The notes beneath the pieces were generated by a model that did not search any database, was not told where the DNA came from, and was given only the letters and a program-made list of their open reading frames with translations. Shown here one piece after another: positions 52,577-61,953 of a stretch of 64,000 bases of DNA. A program made the translations under genes and the position numbers. Within the stretch, counting starts at the first letter, position 1; each line of letters opens with the position of its first letter. This stretch comes from Cryobacterium flavum (GTDB lineage: Bacteria > Actinomycetota > Actinomycetes > Actinomycetales > Microbacteriaceae), in NCBI RefSeq assembly GCF_900103805.1, contig NZ_FNIB01000005.1:1-64000 (forward strand), in the 5' to 3' direction.

Positions 52577-53157
52577 GATGCCCGCAGATCGAGTTGTACA
52601 AGTGGCCGAGCCTGCACCGTTCTGATAAATCCGTCGTCAGCACGCTGCCATCGGTTCGGTGAGATCACGTTGATGCTCACCTCACGACCCAGCATTTTCG
52701 TCGCCTCGAGTGCGATGGGGTAGAACTGGCTGGGTTCTACATCGCCGACCACCAGCACGTCAATGTCGTTCGGATCGGTCCCCGGCTCGCCGTTCAGGCG
52801 AGCGGCCCACGAACCGTAAATGTAGGCAGCATCGATACCGGGCCGACCGCGCAGCAGATCGGGAATGACGACAGTCGGCCCATAGCCGTAGGTGACTATC
52901 TGCTTCAGGGCTGCGTAGAGCGGATGCTCCTCGTTGGCACGGATCATGCGGTTGCGTCCCACGCGGCGTTCGGTCAGATAGCCACCCCGTACGAGACGAT
53001 CGACATCTCTGAGGGCAGTGGGCAACGTGGCCTCAGCCAACCGCGCAAGCTCACTCACGGTGACCTCGCGCTGGGGGTGCGCGAAGAGCTGAGCCAATAG
53101 ACGTCCTTGGGTGTCAGACCGCAGGATTGGGCTCAGCAGAGGGACAGACGGTTTCAT
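52573..53157 (-). CDS. MNT-type nucleotidyltransferase antitoxin with N-terminal HTH
   Basis: 194 residues from the ATG at 53157. Residues 1-90 are a winged-helix domain (REVTVSELARLAEATLPTAL, GGYLTERRVGRNRMI). Residues 95-194 are a minimal nucleotidyltransferase with AAYIYGSWAARLNGEPGTDP, then NDIDVLVVG (GSW...DxD). In MNT-HEPN systems this enzyme AMPylates the HEPN RNase. Here the partner downstream is truncated. Intact itself. Confidence 0.8.
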   Translation of the reverse strand: MKPSVPLLSPILRSDTQGRLLAQLFAHPQREVTVSELARLAEATLPTALRDVDRLVRGGYLTERRVGRNRMIRANEEHPLYAALKQIVTYGYGPTVVIPDLLRGRPGIDAAYIYGSWAARLNGEPGTDPNDIDVLVVGDVEPSQFYPIALEATKMLGREVSINVISPNRWQRADDGFIRTVQARPLVQLDLRAS

Positions 53158-53188
53158 AAAAGAAAGCATATGCAATCTTTATTGAAAG

Positions 53189-53554
53189 TCAACTGGGCGC
53201 CGCGTAATCTCGAATCACTCGTACCAACGAAGCCGTTCCGTATTGCGCGCCGGCGAGCGGTCGCTGCCGCGCTAGGTGCTGGCCAAGGGCAAGGACTTGG
53301 GCTGCGAGACCGTCAGGGTCCTCGACCAGCGCCCGAGCGTCGATTGCCTGGTGAAAGTTCGGCCCGCTTCGGGAGAGCAGCGCAAGCCAGACGTCTGCCA
53401 CCGTGGGGCACAATGCCATCGAACCGGTGGCACTCGTCACCGACCACCCGGCGGCGAGCGCCGCAATGCGGGGTGTGCCGGGCAGCCCGGCACAGACGGC
53501 GGTCACCGTCTGTGCCACCAACATGCGCTTTCTCTGGGTGTGTTCGTCGCCCAT
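53189..53554 (-). CDS. Hypothetical protein
   Basis: From an ATG at 53554 the frame gives MGDEHTQRKRMLVAQTVTAV, then GTPRIAALAAGWSVTSATGS and LVEDPDGLAAQVLALGQHLA to a stop. It has amphipathic, protein-like composition but no family I know. A CGACG cysteine pair just upstream in the same frame could mean a longer protein. Low confidence. Confidence 0.35.
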   Translation of the reverse strand: MGDEHTQRKRMLVAQTVTAVCAGLPGTPRIAALAAGWSVTSATGSMALCPTVADVWLALLSRSGPNFHQAIDARALVEDPDGLAAQVLALGQHLARQRPLAGAQYGTASLVRVIRDYAAPS

Positions 53555-53628
53555 CACCGCGTCGGGATGGACCGTCGTACCGCATGCTCCGCACACTCTG
53601 GGGTTCCTAACTGGCCGGGTGGCCCGCG

Positions 53629-54333
53629 TTATTGCATCACATCGCCGGAGTTTGGCCCCAGGTTCTGCCCCACGTACAGGTTTCCTCCCGGTTCGCTGGC
53701 CAGCAGCAGGGCTGTTGGGGCGACTTCGGCCGCGATGCCGAACCGCCCGAGGGGCAGCTCGGCGCGCTTGGCGATCTTCCATTCTTCGGAGATGCCCTGC
53801 ACGAGCGGGGTTTCGATGGGGCCGGGAGCAATGCTGTTGACGAGCACGTTGTCGCCCGCGACCTCGAGTGCCAGCGATTTCGTGAAGGCAACGACCCCGG
53901 CCTTGGCAGCCGCGTAGTGGCTCAGGCCGGTACCACCCTTAATGGCGAGCTGGGAGGCGATGTTGATGATGCGGCCCCATTTCTGTTGGCGCATCTCCCC
54001 CACTACCTCTCGGCAGCACAGGAACACCCCGGTGAGGTCGACCGCGAGGGTCTCGTTCCACATCGCGAGGGTCATGTCTTGTATCGGTGACTCGGTGAGC
54101 AGGCCGGCGCTGTTGACCAGGATGTCGATGGTGCCCAGGCGTTCCCGTGCCAGCGCGAAGGCCGCCCGCACGCTGTCTTCCTGCGAGACGTCGACGCCGA
54201 TTGCTAATTCGTCGGTGCCCGCGCGATCGAGTACGACCACACGATCGCCGTTGGCGATGAATGCCTGGGCGATGGCCCGTCCGATTCCGCTGCTGCCGCC
54301 GGTCACGACGACTCCGCGCCCGGTGTGATTCAT
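53629..54333 (-). CDS. Short-chain dehydrogenase/reductase
   Basis: A 234-residue classical SDR: TGGSSGIGRAIAQAF (cofactor loop), NSAG (NNAG motif), active-site [20 protein letters not shown] (Ser, YxxxK) and SIAPGPIETP. VVVLDRAGTDE, with Asp after the second strand, favours NAD. The start chosen (MNHTGRGVV) lies two bases after the stop of the previous SDR. Last gene of the LacI-linked operon. Substrate unknown. Confidence 0.87.
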   Translation of the reverse strand: MNHTGRGVVVTGGSSGIGRAIAQAFIANGDRVVVLDRAGTDELAIGVDVSQEDSVRAAFALARERLGTIDILVNSAGLLTESPIQDMTLAMWNETLAVDLTGVFLCCREVVGEMRQQKWGRIINIASQLAIKGGTGLSHYAAAKAGVVAFTKSLALEVAGDNVLVNSIAPGPIETPLVQGISEEWKIAKRAELPLGRFGIAAEVAPTALLLASEPGGNLYVGQNLGPNSGDVMQ

Positions 54334-54335
54334 TT

Positions 54336-55100
54336 TCAGGCCCTCATTTTCACGGTGAGCCCACCGTCGACGATCAGGGACTGTCCGGTGACATAACCGG
54401 CATCTGCCGAGGTGAGAAACGCGATGACGCTCGCCACCTCGGCCGGCGTGCCGACACGGCCCCACGGAATGTCCTTGCCGGCCTGGGCGAGACCGTCGGG
54501 GCCGAGCGAATTCACCGGGTCGAGTGACTGCGGGGTCTCAATGAGCCCGGGAATCACCGCATTGACGCGAATTCCCTGTGGTCCCAGTTCTACGGCGACA
54601 CTACGGATCAGGCCGAGTACGCCGGCTTTCGCCGCTGCATAGTGCGCGTGGCCTTGCCACCCGTAGACGCCACCGGCGATGGACGAGGTCGCCACCATCG
54701 CACCGCCCTCGGTCATGCGATCGGCCGCAGCTCGCAGGGTGCGCAGCACGCCGGTGAGGTCGACGTCGAGCATGTCGGTCCAGCGGGCATCCGTCATCTC
54801 CGTGAGCGACGAATTGCGCAGGATGCCCGCATTCGCAACCGCATAATCGAGCCGCCCATACTCGTCGACGGCCCGCTGCGCGAAGGCATCAACGGATGCC
54901 GTACTGCGCACGTCGACCTCGTGCACGACTGCTTCACCGCCGGCGGCTTGCACCAGCCGCAGCGTTTCTTGCGGATCGTGCGGGTCTCCCGAAAATGAGC
55001 CAATGATGCTGCGCACCCCCAGACCGGCGTAGTGCACCGCTAGCGCCCGACCTATACCGCTCGCAGCTCCGGTGATGATGGCAACGCGGGGCTCAGGCAC
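54336..55100 (-). CDS. Short-chain dehydrogenase/reductase
   Basis: A 254-residue classical SDR with [46 protein letters not shown] (Ser, Tyr, Lys) and [12 protein letters not shown], ending with the usual [15 protein letters not shown]. It overlaps the transporter gene by eight bases and precedes a second SDR, suggesting two successive oxidation steps in one pathway. Confidence 0.9.
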   Translation of the reverse strand: MPEPRVAIITGAASGIGRALAVHYAGLGVRSIIGSFSGDPHDPQETLRLVQAAGGEAVVHEVDVRSTASVDAFAQRAVDEYGRLDYAVANAGILRNSSLTEMTDARWTDMLDVDLTGVLRTLRAAADRMTEGGAMVATSSIAGGVYGWQGHAHYAAAKAGVLGLIRSVAVELGPQGIRVNAVIPGLIETPQSLDPVNSLGPDGLAQAGKDIPWGRVGTPAEVASVIAFLTSADAGYVTGQSLIVDGGLTVKMRA

Positions 55101-56499
55101 GCTGGGCTTCCCGCTCGTTTTCCGACTCGATGGCGAGCGGAGCTTCTGCCATGGGCTTGGCGGCGATCATGAGCACGCCCGAGATGAGGGTACCGAGGGC
55201 GCCAACCCAGAGCGCGGCGGTTCCCGTGTTGGCTCCGGCAGCGACGGCGGTGAAGAGCGCGCCGCCGAGGACGATTCCGGGCTGGCTCATCGCGCCGATG
55301 AACGCCGTGCCGGTGGCGCGGCAGCTCACCGGATAGCACTCCGCCATGAAGTACTGAATAGCCGCGTACGGGCCAACGAGAAAGAAGAGGCCGGCGCCGA
55401 AGCTGGCGACGATGGTCACGGGGCTGTTAGCGAGGGGGCTCAACATGATGGTGAAGGCGACCGATGCGAGAATCCAGCCGCTGATGATGGTGCGCTTGCG
55501 GCCGATCTTGTCGCCGAGCCACCCGTGAAACACGTAGCCGAAGTAGGCCAGGGCGTTGATGACGATGAGCATCCAGAAGGCGTCGGAGAGTTCGACACCC
55601 TTGGCATTCTTGAGCACGGAGCTTCCCAAAATGCTGAAGATCATGATGCCCATGAAGTTGAAGATCCAGGCGAGCGAGAACACGATCGTGTTGCGTCGCA
55701 GGTGCGGCTGCCAGATGAGTTTGAGCGGCGTGGTCGAGGAGTGCTCGACGCCATACGACCCGGCGAGCAGGTGGGCCTCTTCGGTGCGCCCGGCCTTCTC
55801 GAGGCGGGTGAGTTCACTATGCAGTTCGAACTGGGGAGTTTCTTTGAGCTTGCGCGCGATGGCCCACACGATGAGCGCGGCGGGGATGGTGGCCATCAGA
55901 TATAGGGCGCGCCAGCCGAAGGTCGGAAGAAAGGCCAGGGCGAGCGCACTGGCGAGCAGAAAGCCGAGCGGCCAGCCGCCCTGAATGAAGGAGTAGCTCA
56001 GGCCAGGGCGCTTGCGCTTCTTCTCGTCTTCGGTGACCTGGTAAACCTCGTTCATGTAGGTCGCGTTGACGGCCTGCTCGGAGAACCCGAGACCGCCAAA
56101 GGATCGCACGATCACGAGCAAGCCACTGCTGAGGAAGGCCATTCCGGTGGGGATGATGGCGGTGAGACCGGAGACGATGGCCGTACCACCGACGGTGACC
56201 ATCATGCCCTTGCGGCGTCCGAGGCGGTCGATGACCGGGCCGACGCCGAAGCACACGATCGCGGTGCCCACGGCGATCCAGGTGTTGATCGCGTAGGCTT
56301 CCGGCGCCGTCCACCCGAAGGATTCCTGCATGGCGGGAAGGAGAGTGCCGAACAGTCCGTAGTCGAAGACGGCAACGGTCCAGGCCAACAGCGCCAGAAT
56401 CGTGGCGGTGCGGGTCTGCTTCACGGTGAAGGCGGGAAAACGACGTTTCTCATTGACGCTTGGCGCCGTGAGATCGAGGGTGGAGGATTTCAGTTTCAT
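55093..56499 (-). CDS. MFS transporter
   Basis: A 468-residue protein with twelve transmembrane segments. The loop-2 motif [13 protein letters not shown], the R-rich [11 protein letters not shown] region and the second repeat [15 protein letters not shown] are typical of the sugar/aromatic-acid porter branch. Start [10 protein letters not shown] is chosen because the upstream extension is not protein-like and GAAAGG lies before it. It overlaps the deacetylase-type hydrolase by four bases. Probably imports the substrate of the operon. Confidence 0.9.
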   Translation of the reverse strand: MKLKSSTLDLTAPSVNEKRRFPAFTVKQTRTATILALLAWTVAVFDYGLFGTLLPAMQESFGWTAPEAYAINTWIAVGTAIVCFGVGPVIDRLGRRKGMMVTVGGTAIVSGLTAIIPTGMAFLSSGLLVIVRSFGGLGFSEQAVNATYMNEVYQVTEDEKKRKRPGLSYSFIQGGWPLGFLLASALALAFLPTFGWRALYLMATIPAALIVWAIARKLKETPQFELHSELTRLEKAGRTEEAHLLAGSYGVEHSSTTPLKLIWQPHLRRNTIVFSLAWIFNFMGIMIFSILGSSVLKNAKGVELSDAFWMLIVINALAYFGYVFHGWLGDKIGRKRTIISGWILASVAFTIMLSPLANSPVTIVASFGAGLFFLVGPYAAIQYFMAECYPVSCRATGTAFIGAMSQPGIVLGGALFTAVAAGANTGTAALWVGALGTLISGVLMIAAKPMAEAPLAIESENEREAQRA

Positions 56500-57386
56500 G
56501 CGGAGGGGACCTTTCGGGGGGAACGGGCGAGGAACGAATCTGCAATCTGGTCGAAGGTGTTCCAGCTGACGCCTTCGTAGGAGTTGAAATGCTCGATCAG
56601 GCGCTCGAGCATGAGGAGCACTTGCGGTCGTCCGGAGACGTCGGGGTGGATCGTCATCGTGAAGACGGCCTGATCCATTTCCCGGTAGACCCAGTCGAAC
56701 TGGTCTTTCCACATCTGCTCGATATCGCGTGGGTTCACGAAACCGTGCGAGTTCGGGGCGGCCTTGATGAACATCATCGGCGGCAGGTCATCGAGGTACC
56801 AGTTGGCGGGAATCTCCACGAGGTCGGTCTCGATGCCGCGCACGAGCGGCTCCATCCAGGTCTGGGCGTCCTTGGCGTAGTCGATCTTCTTCCAGCTGTC
56901 ACCAACACGCACGTAGTACGGCTCGAAGTCCTTGTGCATGAGCGAGTGGTCATATTTAATTCCGCGTTCGAGCAGAATTTCATTGGTCACCGAGGAGAAC
57001 TCCCACCACGGGGCGACATACCCCGTGGGCCGACGGCCCGAAACGTTCTCGATCAGTTCGATGGAGCGGTCAAGGATGGCGGTTTCCTGCTCACGGGTCA
57101 TGGCAATCGGGTTCTCGTGGGAGTACCCGTGCACACCAATCTCGTGGCCCGCAGAGACGATCATTCGGGTCAGCTCGGGAAACGTCTCGATTGAATGCCC
57201 CGGAACAAACCAGGTGGCGGGCAGGTCGTACTTGTCGAACAGGCGAATAAGCCTCGGCCCCCCGACCTCGCCGCTGAACATGCCGCGGGAAATATCGCAC
57301 GGGGAGTCTTCACCGCCATAGGAGCCGAGCATTCCGGCGACGGCGTCGACGTCCACTCCAAATGCGATTTGAATATCTTTCTTCAT
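56496..57386 (-). CDS. Polysaccharide-deacetylase-fold hydrolase, HpPgdA/cyclic imidase type
   Basis: A 296-residue NodB-fold protein without signal peptide, strongly like H. pylori PgdA and Pseudomonas cyclic imide hydrolase. It has [64 protein letters not shown] (metal histidines), [12 protein letters not shown] and [20 protein letters not shown]. Members of this branch have been shown to open cyclic imides, while others are annotated as peptidoglycan deacetylases. Cytoplasmic location and the neighbouring asparaginase and importer favour small-molecule hydrolysis here. It overlaps the asparaginase stop by ATGA. Confidence 0.85.
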   Translation of the reverse strand: MKKDIQIAFGVDVDAVAGMLGSYGGEDSPCDISRGMFSGEVGGPRLIRLFDKYDLPATWFVPGHSIETFPELTRMIVSAGHEIGVHGYSHENPIAMTREQETAILDRSIELIENVSGRRPTGYVAPWWEFSSVTNEILLERGIKYDHSLMHKDFEPYYVRVGDSWKKIDYAKDAQTWMEPLVRGIETDLVEIPANWYLDDLPPMMFIKAAPNSHGFVNPRDIEQMWKDQFDWVYREMDQAVFTMTIHPDVSGRPQVLLMLERLIEHFNSYEGVSWNTFDQIADSFLARSPRKVPSA

Positions 57387-58456
57387 GAATGTGCCTTTCG
57401 TGTGGAGTGAACGTACAGAGAATCGGAGGTTTTGTCTGGCGCTGGAGCGGCGCCGTGCACGGCGAAAGCTTGGGCAATGTCGTCGTGGTCGCGGCCGAGC
57501 AGCAGGAGCAGGCTGAGCAGAATCATCGACTGCGACGGCCGCAGGAGGCCAGACGGGATAGCCCCAGCCGCGACCAGGTCGCGCCCCCCGCCGGCACCAT
57601 AAACCGGGATAACAGGGCCGGCGCTCACCCGTGTGCTCGTCACAACCACGGTTCCGTGACCTGCGGCTTCGGCGACGGCGGAGCACAGGGCGGGGTTGGC
57701 ATTGCCGCTGCCCGTCGCCTGCAGCACAATTCCGCCAGCCCCCGCAGCAACGGATGCCCGCAGCAAGACGCCGTCAGCCCCCGGGTAGGCAGAGATCACG
57801 TCGACTCGCAGGGCCTGGTCACGCGGGACGGCTGGGAGCGGAAGTGGCGGCATCCGCTCGTTCGAGCCAGTAATGACGACGTCACCGACGGCGGTCACGA
57901 CACCCGCCGAGCCGAAATCGGGGTTGGTGAAGGCATCCAGGGCGAAGGTGTGCGCCTTACGCACGCCACGCGCCGCAAAGATTTCGCCGGCAAAGACGAT
58001 GAGCGCTCCGAGGCCAGCCGCGTCGGGCGACCCGGCCACCGCTATTGCAGCGGCCAGATTGGCGGGACCGTCGGGATCGGCTGCGTCGGCGGATTTCTGG
58101 GCCCCGGTGAATACCACCGGGCTCAGATCGTCATGGGTGAGGTCGGCCAGATAGGCAGTCTCTTCCATGGTGTCGGTGCCGTGCGTGACGACGACGCCGC
58201 GCACGGTTGGATCGGCGAGGGCGATCTTGATCTGCGCGCAGATCGCGATCATGTCGTGGAGGGTCAGCAGGTACGACCCCTCACAGGCGACATCAATGAC
58301 CCGAACCGGGTAGGCAAGCGGGGCGTCGAGGGCGTCGAGAATCTGCGATCCAGCGTCGGCGGCGACGGCCGCACCACCTTCGGCCGGGAAGGCTCGCGAC
58401 GAGATCGTTCCCCCGGTCGCCAGCAGCACCACGTGGGTGCCGGCACGATCTGTCAT
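57383..58456 (-). CDS. Asparaginase/amidohydrolase
   Basis: A 357-residue type I/II asparaginase-fold enzyme: [15 protein letters not shown] (first catalytic Thr), [15 protein letters not shown] (second Thr, Asp) and [11 protein letters not shown]. No signal peptide, so cytoplasmic. It is the first gene of the operon and is separated from the lacI gene by a divergent control region with two palindromic operators. With the imidase-like enzyme downstream it could hydrolyse the half-amide formed by ring opening, though true asparaginase activity is equally possible. Confidence 0.88.
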   Translation of the reverse strand: MTDRAGTHVVLLATGGTISSRAFPAEGGAAVAADAGSQILDALDAPLAYPVRVIDVACEGSYLLTLHDMIAICAQIKIALADPTVRGVVVTHGTDTMEETAYLADLTHDDLSPVVFTGAQKSADAADPDGPANLAAAIAVAGSPDAAGLGALIVFAGEIFAARGVRKAHTFALDAFTNPDFGSAGVVTAVGDVVITGSNERMPPLPLPAVPRDQALRVDVISAYPGADGVLLRASVAAGAGGIVLQATGSGNANPALCSAVAEAAGHGTVVVTSTRVSAGPVIPVYGAGGGRDLVAAGAIPSGLLRPSQSMILLSLLLLLGRDHDDIAQAFAVHGAAPAPDKTSDSLYVHSTRKAHS

Positions 58457-58473
58457 GTTTTCTCCGAAAGTCG

Positions 58474-58493
58474 TTACCCAATCGATTGGGTTA
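58474..58493. promoter_or_regulatory. LacI-type operator 1
   Basis: ACCCAATCGATTGGGT is a perfect 16-bp palindrome (58476-58491) with the central CG of LacI-family sites, 18 bases before the asparaginase start. It would block that operon's promoter or initiation. A half-site ACCCAAT is at 58513-58519. Confidence 0.75.
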
Positions 58494-58563
58494 TTGGTGA
58501 AAAGAATATTTACCCAATGTTTCAGCCGACTGCACGCTTCGTTGCGGGTAAGTAACGTCTGCT

Positions 58564-58602
58564 ACCCAATCGTTTGGGTAGCGAGGTGCTCAAACTATAG
58601 AA
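58564..58602 (+). promoter_or_regulatory. LacI-type operator 2 and lacI promoter
   Basis: TACCCAATCGTTTGGGTA (58564-58581) is an imperfect palindrome of the same type. Its right arm supplies TTGGGT (58575-58580), followed 16 bases later by TATAGA (58597-58602), a plausible -35/-10 pair for the regulator gene. Autoregulation is expected. Confidence 0.65.
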
Positions 58603-58658
58603 TGGGATCAGCAGGCGCGTCAAGCTTCAGCTCGGGAATGGAAACTGGAGACAGCGAC

Positions 58659-59696
58659 ATGACAGACATCAGACCGGGGTCGGTCACCCTCAAAGACCTG
58701 GCCGCTGAACTCGGTCTGCATCCGTCGACGGTGTCTCGAATTCTGCACGGGGAATCCGACACAGCGCGGGGGGCTGCCGCTCCAGCTACGGCCCAGCGCG
58801 TGCGGGATTTGGCTAAGAAGGTGGGATACTCCCCCGACCCTCAGGCCGCCAGCCTTCGCACCCGGCGCACGCACCTTCTGGGCGTGATCGTTCCGCGGCT
58901 CTCCGACCTCGTTCTGGCCGTTATGTATGAGGGAATCGAGGAAGCGGCAGACGACGCCAACTACTCCACCTTCGTCATGAACTCCCGCGACGATACGGCG
59001 ATGCAGCGGCGCAAGGTGGAGGTGATGCTGTCGCGGCGGGTGGACGGCCTGATCATCGGCGACGCGCACCTCGATGGAAACATTCTCGACGAGCTCAGCG
59101 TACGCCAGGTGCCCTTCGTGCTCATGAACCGTGCGATTGCCGGATTCACCTCGGCGACCTGCGACGACACCCTCGGCGGCGCACTGGTGGCCCAGCACCT
59201 GTGGGACCGAGGTCACCGAGTTGTCTCCGTCATCGCCGGTGAGAAATATGCCAGTACCGCGGTCGATCGAACCAGCGGTTTCATCTCACGTTTTCGCGCT
59301 CTGGGCGGGGCGATTCCCGAGAGCGCGATTGTCTGGGCTCCCTTTGACACGATGGGCGGTCGGGCCGCGGCCGACACCATTCTGCGCAACACAAATCGTC
59401 GACCAAGTGCGATCTTTGCGGTCAATGACTTCGCCGCCATCGGTGCCATGGGCGCGGCGAACTCTCTCGGGCTGCTCGTGGGCCGGGATCTGGCGATTGT
59501 GGGATTCAATGACACGTCGCTGGCAGCGCAACTGCCCATCGCGCTGTCGTCGGTGCGGTCACCGATGCTCGACATTGGCCGGGAGGCAGTGAAACTGCTC
59601 CTCGGCGTACTCAATGCCGACCGGGTAGAGTCGGTTCGACTTGCCCCCACCCTGTGTGTGCGCGCCAGCAGCGATTTTGAGCGGACTGCGACGTAG
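58659..59696 (+). CDS. LacI-family transcriptional regulator
   Basis: A 345-residue protein with N-terminal HTH VTLKDLAAELGLHPSTVSRI, hinge and a periplasmic-binding-protein-like effector domain (LLGVIVPRLSDLVLAVMYEG, FAVNDFAAIGAMGAANSLG, VGFNDTSLAAQL). The ATG at 58659 follows GGAG and fits the family start. It is divergent from the asparaginase operon and is the likely controller of it through the two operators between them. Confidence 0.92.
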   Translation: MTDIRPGSVTLKDLAAELGLHPSTVSRILHGESDTARGAAAPATAQRVRDLAKKVGYSPDPQAASLRTRRTHLLGVIVPRLSDLVLAVMYEGIEEAADDANYSTFVMNSRDDTAMQRRKVEVMLSRRVDGLIIGDAHLDGNILDELSVRQVPFVLMNRAIAGFTSATCDDTLGGALVAQHLWDRGHRVVSVIAGEKYASTAVDRTSGFISRFRALGGAIPESAIVWAPFDTMGGRAAADTILRNTNRRPSAIFAVNDFAAIGAMGAANSLGLLVGRDLAIVGFNDTSLAAQLPIALSSVRSPMLDIGREAVKLLLGVLNADRVESVRLAPTLCVRASSDFERTAT

Positions 59697-59984
59697 GGAC
59701 GGCCGCTCGCATTCCTGGGCGCTGCACCGGTGCTGGCGGCTGGTCGGCATCCGCTGGGACTGGTCGTTCTGATCGGTAAACTGAGTTCGGCTGGCAGCGA
59801 CGCCTCGTGAGGGCAACGATCGGCTTTACCTGGGGGTTCAATGGTGTCTGCAGCAATTTCGAGCTCGCGAGTGGCCGGGGGCGCGCTGGTCGCGGGCCGA
59901 CGTCGGAGGGTCGCGTAGCGGCACCCGCTTGCCGCGCCCAGGTCGCCGCACGGCCGCTATTGCCCACCGGTATGCTCGGAAGAT
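59697..59984. other. Intergenic region
   Basis: 288 bases with no gene or clear signal before the DUF202 pair. Confidence 0.5.
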
Positions 59985-60344
59985 ATGAGATCACGGTTTC
60001 CGCGCAAGGTCTTTGAGGTGGGCGACGAGCCCGATCCGCGCTTCAGCCTCGCCAACGAGCGCACCTTTCTGGCCTGGATTCGAACGTCGCTCGCGCTGCT
60101 GCTCGCTGGCGTTGCGTTGGAAGCGCTGGATGCCCCGATTCAGGCCGAGATTCGCCTCGCCTCCGCGCTCATCTTCATCGCCCTAGGTCTGGTGTCGATC
60201 GTGCACGCCTGGTGGTCGTGGGCCGCAACCGAGCGGTCCATGCGGCTGATGCAGCCGCTGCCCGGCCTTGCCGTCGGAGCCATCATCACCAGTGGCGCGG
60301 CCATCGCCATCGTCGGCATCATCGTCGGGAGCCTGCTGGTGTGA
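59985..60344 (+). CDS. DUF202/YidH-family membrane protein
   Basis: A 119-residue protein with three transmembrane segments and the family signature FSLANERTFLAWIRTSLALL. The role of the family is not established. It overlaps the next gene, of the same family, by four bases (GTGA). Confidence 0.88.
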   Translation: MRSRFPRKVFEVGDEPDPRFSLANERTFLAWIRTSLALLLAGVALEALDAPIQAEIRLASALIFIALGLVSIVHAWWSWAATERSMRLMQPLPGLAVGAIITSGAAIAIVGIIVGSLLV

Positions 60345-60697
60345 GCGGGATGCGAATTTTCGAGTCGGGGCTGCAGCCGGAGCGCACGCTTCTAGCGTGG
60401 CGACGCACCTGCCTCGTACTCGCGCTGGGAGTCGCCGTCTCGATTCGATTCGGTGCCATCGCCGACCCGCTGCTGGCACTGCTGATCGGCCTGCCCGCTC
60501 TCGCGCTCGTCGGCGCTGCCTATGCGCTCACGTCGATTCGCTACCACCGGGCCACACGGGCCCTGGTGGACAACCCGACCGCGGCCATCAGCGGGGGCAA
60601 GGCCGTGGCCGCGGTGACGCTCACCGCCCTGCTGATCGGGCTCGCTGCGCTCGTCTTTGTCGTCTCCCAGTCGGCTGTGCTGGCGGGCTGGGGCTAG
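60341..60697 (+). CDS. DUF202-family membrane protein
   Basis: 118 residues from a GTG overlapping the preceding stop (an ATG three codons on is an alternative). The signature is GLQPERTLLAWRRTCLVLAL and there are three transmembrane helices. A tandem pair of these proteins in this order is common in actinobacteria and suggests a heteromeric membrane complex. Confidence 0.86.
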   Translation: MSGMRIFESGLQPERTLLAWRRTCLVLALGVAVSIRFGAIADPLLALLIGLPALALVGAAYALTSIRYHRATRALVDNPTAAISGGKAVAAVTLTALLIGLAALVFVVSQSAVLAGWG

Positions 60698-60722
60698 ATA
60701 TCGACGAACTCGTGCGTCGCGC

Positions 60723-61109
60723 CTACTCGGATGCGGGGAGGACCGCCACCACGTCGATCTCGACCAGAATGTTGGCCAACTGGGAGCCGACCGTGGTGCG
60801 CACCGGGAACGGCGCGGTGAAGAACTCCTTGTAGGCCTCATTGAACTCGGCGAAGTCCTCGTTGAGGTGCTGCAGGTGCACGGTGACCTTGACGGAGTCG
60901 TCGAGGGTGAGTCCGCGCTCGGCGAGCACAGCGGAGATGTTGCGCAGCACCTGGCGGGTCTGCTCACCGACCGTGGCTGCCTTCTCGCCGGTCTCGGGGT
61001 TCTGCGGGCCAAAACCGGCACTGTAGAAGAACCCGTTGGCTACGATGCCCTGGCTGTAGGGGCCAGCCGGCTGGGGAGCGTTGGCGGTTCTGATGGTGAT
61101 TTTCGTCAT
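60723..61109 (-). CDS. ridA: RidA-family enamine/imine deaminase
   Basis: A 128-residue protein: APQPAGPYSQGIVANGFFYS at the start and PFPVRTTVGSQLA, whose arginine binds the substrate carboxylate, near the end. It hydrolyses reactive enamines formed by PLP or deaminating enzymes. The ATG at 61109 has AAAGGA upstream. It shares orientation with the IclR regulator and deacylase upstream, fitting amino-acid catabolism. Confidence 0.9.
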   Translation of the reverse strand: MTKITIRTANAPQPAGPYSQGIVANGFFYSAGFGPQNPETGEKAATVGEQTRQVLRNISAVLAERGLTLDDSVKVTVHLQHLNEDFAEFNEAYKEFFTAPFPVRTTVGSQLANILVEIDVVAVLPASE

Positions 61110-61161
61110 GGTGTTCCTTTCGTGGTGGGCGCGCGCCACGACAGCGGCGCGACACCCGTGA

Positions 61162-61893
61162 TCATCCGAGCTCGCGAGAAATGAGCTCGGCAGTCTGTTG
61201 CATCAAGGGCAGGTGAGTTTTGAGTTGGGGCAGGTTTTGCACCATGCGGATAGCGGTCACCGACAAGGCACCGACGACACCCATCGACGAGTGGATGGGG
61301 ACGGCAACGCAGTTGACGAAGTCCTCGAACTCCCGGTCGTCGGCCGCCCACCGCTGCTTCTTGACGATCTCGAGCTCGCGGTCGAGCGCGTCTCGAGAGG
61401 TGATGGTGTGCTCGGTGAATTTCTCCCAGGTCGACCCGGCCAGTACCGCGTTGCGGCCGCCCTCGTCGAGATCGGCCAGGATGGCCTTGCCGACGCCGCT
61501 GCAGTAGGGCAGCACGGCTTTGCCGATGCGCGAGTACATGCGCACACCGTTGGGATCTTCGACCTTGTCGACGTAGACGATGCTGCTCTCCATGAGCGCG
61601 GCCAGGTGCACGGTATTGCCGACCACCTTGTGCAAGCGGCGGATATGGTCGTGCGCTGCCTCTCTCAGGTCGAGGTTGTCGAAGGCCAGTTTGGAGAGCG
61701 AGATGAGGTGCAGGCCCAGGGTGTACTGGCCCGACTTGCGTCGGTGCACGTAGCCCACCTCTTCGAGTGATTGCAGCTCGCGGAACATGGTGGAGCGGTG
61801 CAGCTCGAACATTTGCGACAGTTCCACGACCGTCTTCGGCCCCTCCGCGATGGAGTCGATGATGAGCGCGGCGCGACGAACGCTTTTCGACAT
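61162..61893 (-). CDS. IclR-family transcriptional regulator
   Basis: A 243-residue protein with N-terminal winged helix (PKTVVELSQMFELHRSTMFR, GYVHRRKSGQYTLG) and an IclR effector domain (MESSIVYVDKVEDPNGVRMY, PYCSGVGKAILADLD, DREFEDFVNCVAVPIHSSMG). It lies between the deacylase and ridA and probably controls both and the adjacent transporter. Confidence 0.92.
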   Translation of the reverse strand: MSKSVRRAALIIDSIAEGPKTVVELSQMFELHRSTMFRELQSLEEVGYVHRRKSGQYTLGLHLISLSKLAFDNLDLREAAHDHIRRLHKVVGNTVHLAALMESSIVYVDKVEDPNGVRMYSRIGKAVLPYCSGVGKAILADLDEGGRNAVLAGSTWEKFTEHTITSRDALDRELEIVKKQRWAADDREFEDFVNCVAVPIHSSMGVVGALSVTAIRMVQNLPQLKTHLPLMQQTAELISRELG

Positions 61894-61953
61894 GTGACTA
61901 CTTTCTCGTCTGAGGACCGAACCGGTTGATGCAAATACTGCAACACTGCGACG

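Noticed and set aside
54642..54998. Open frames opposite the SDR genes
   Set aside because: They are shadows of the real genes; no ribosome site or family match.
57389..58555. Plus-strand frame of 388 codons opposite the asparaginase
   Set aside because: It is antisense to the asparaginase and runs through the operator region; its composition is rich in Arg and Gly without domains.
59697..59984. Possible tRNA near a GGTTCAA-like string
   Set aside because: No acceptor or anticodon stem could be paired around it.
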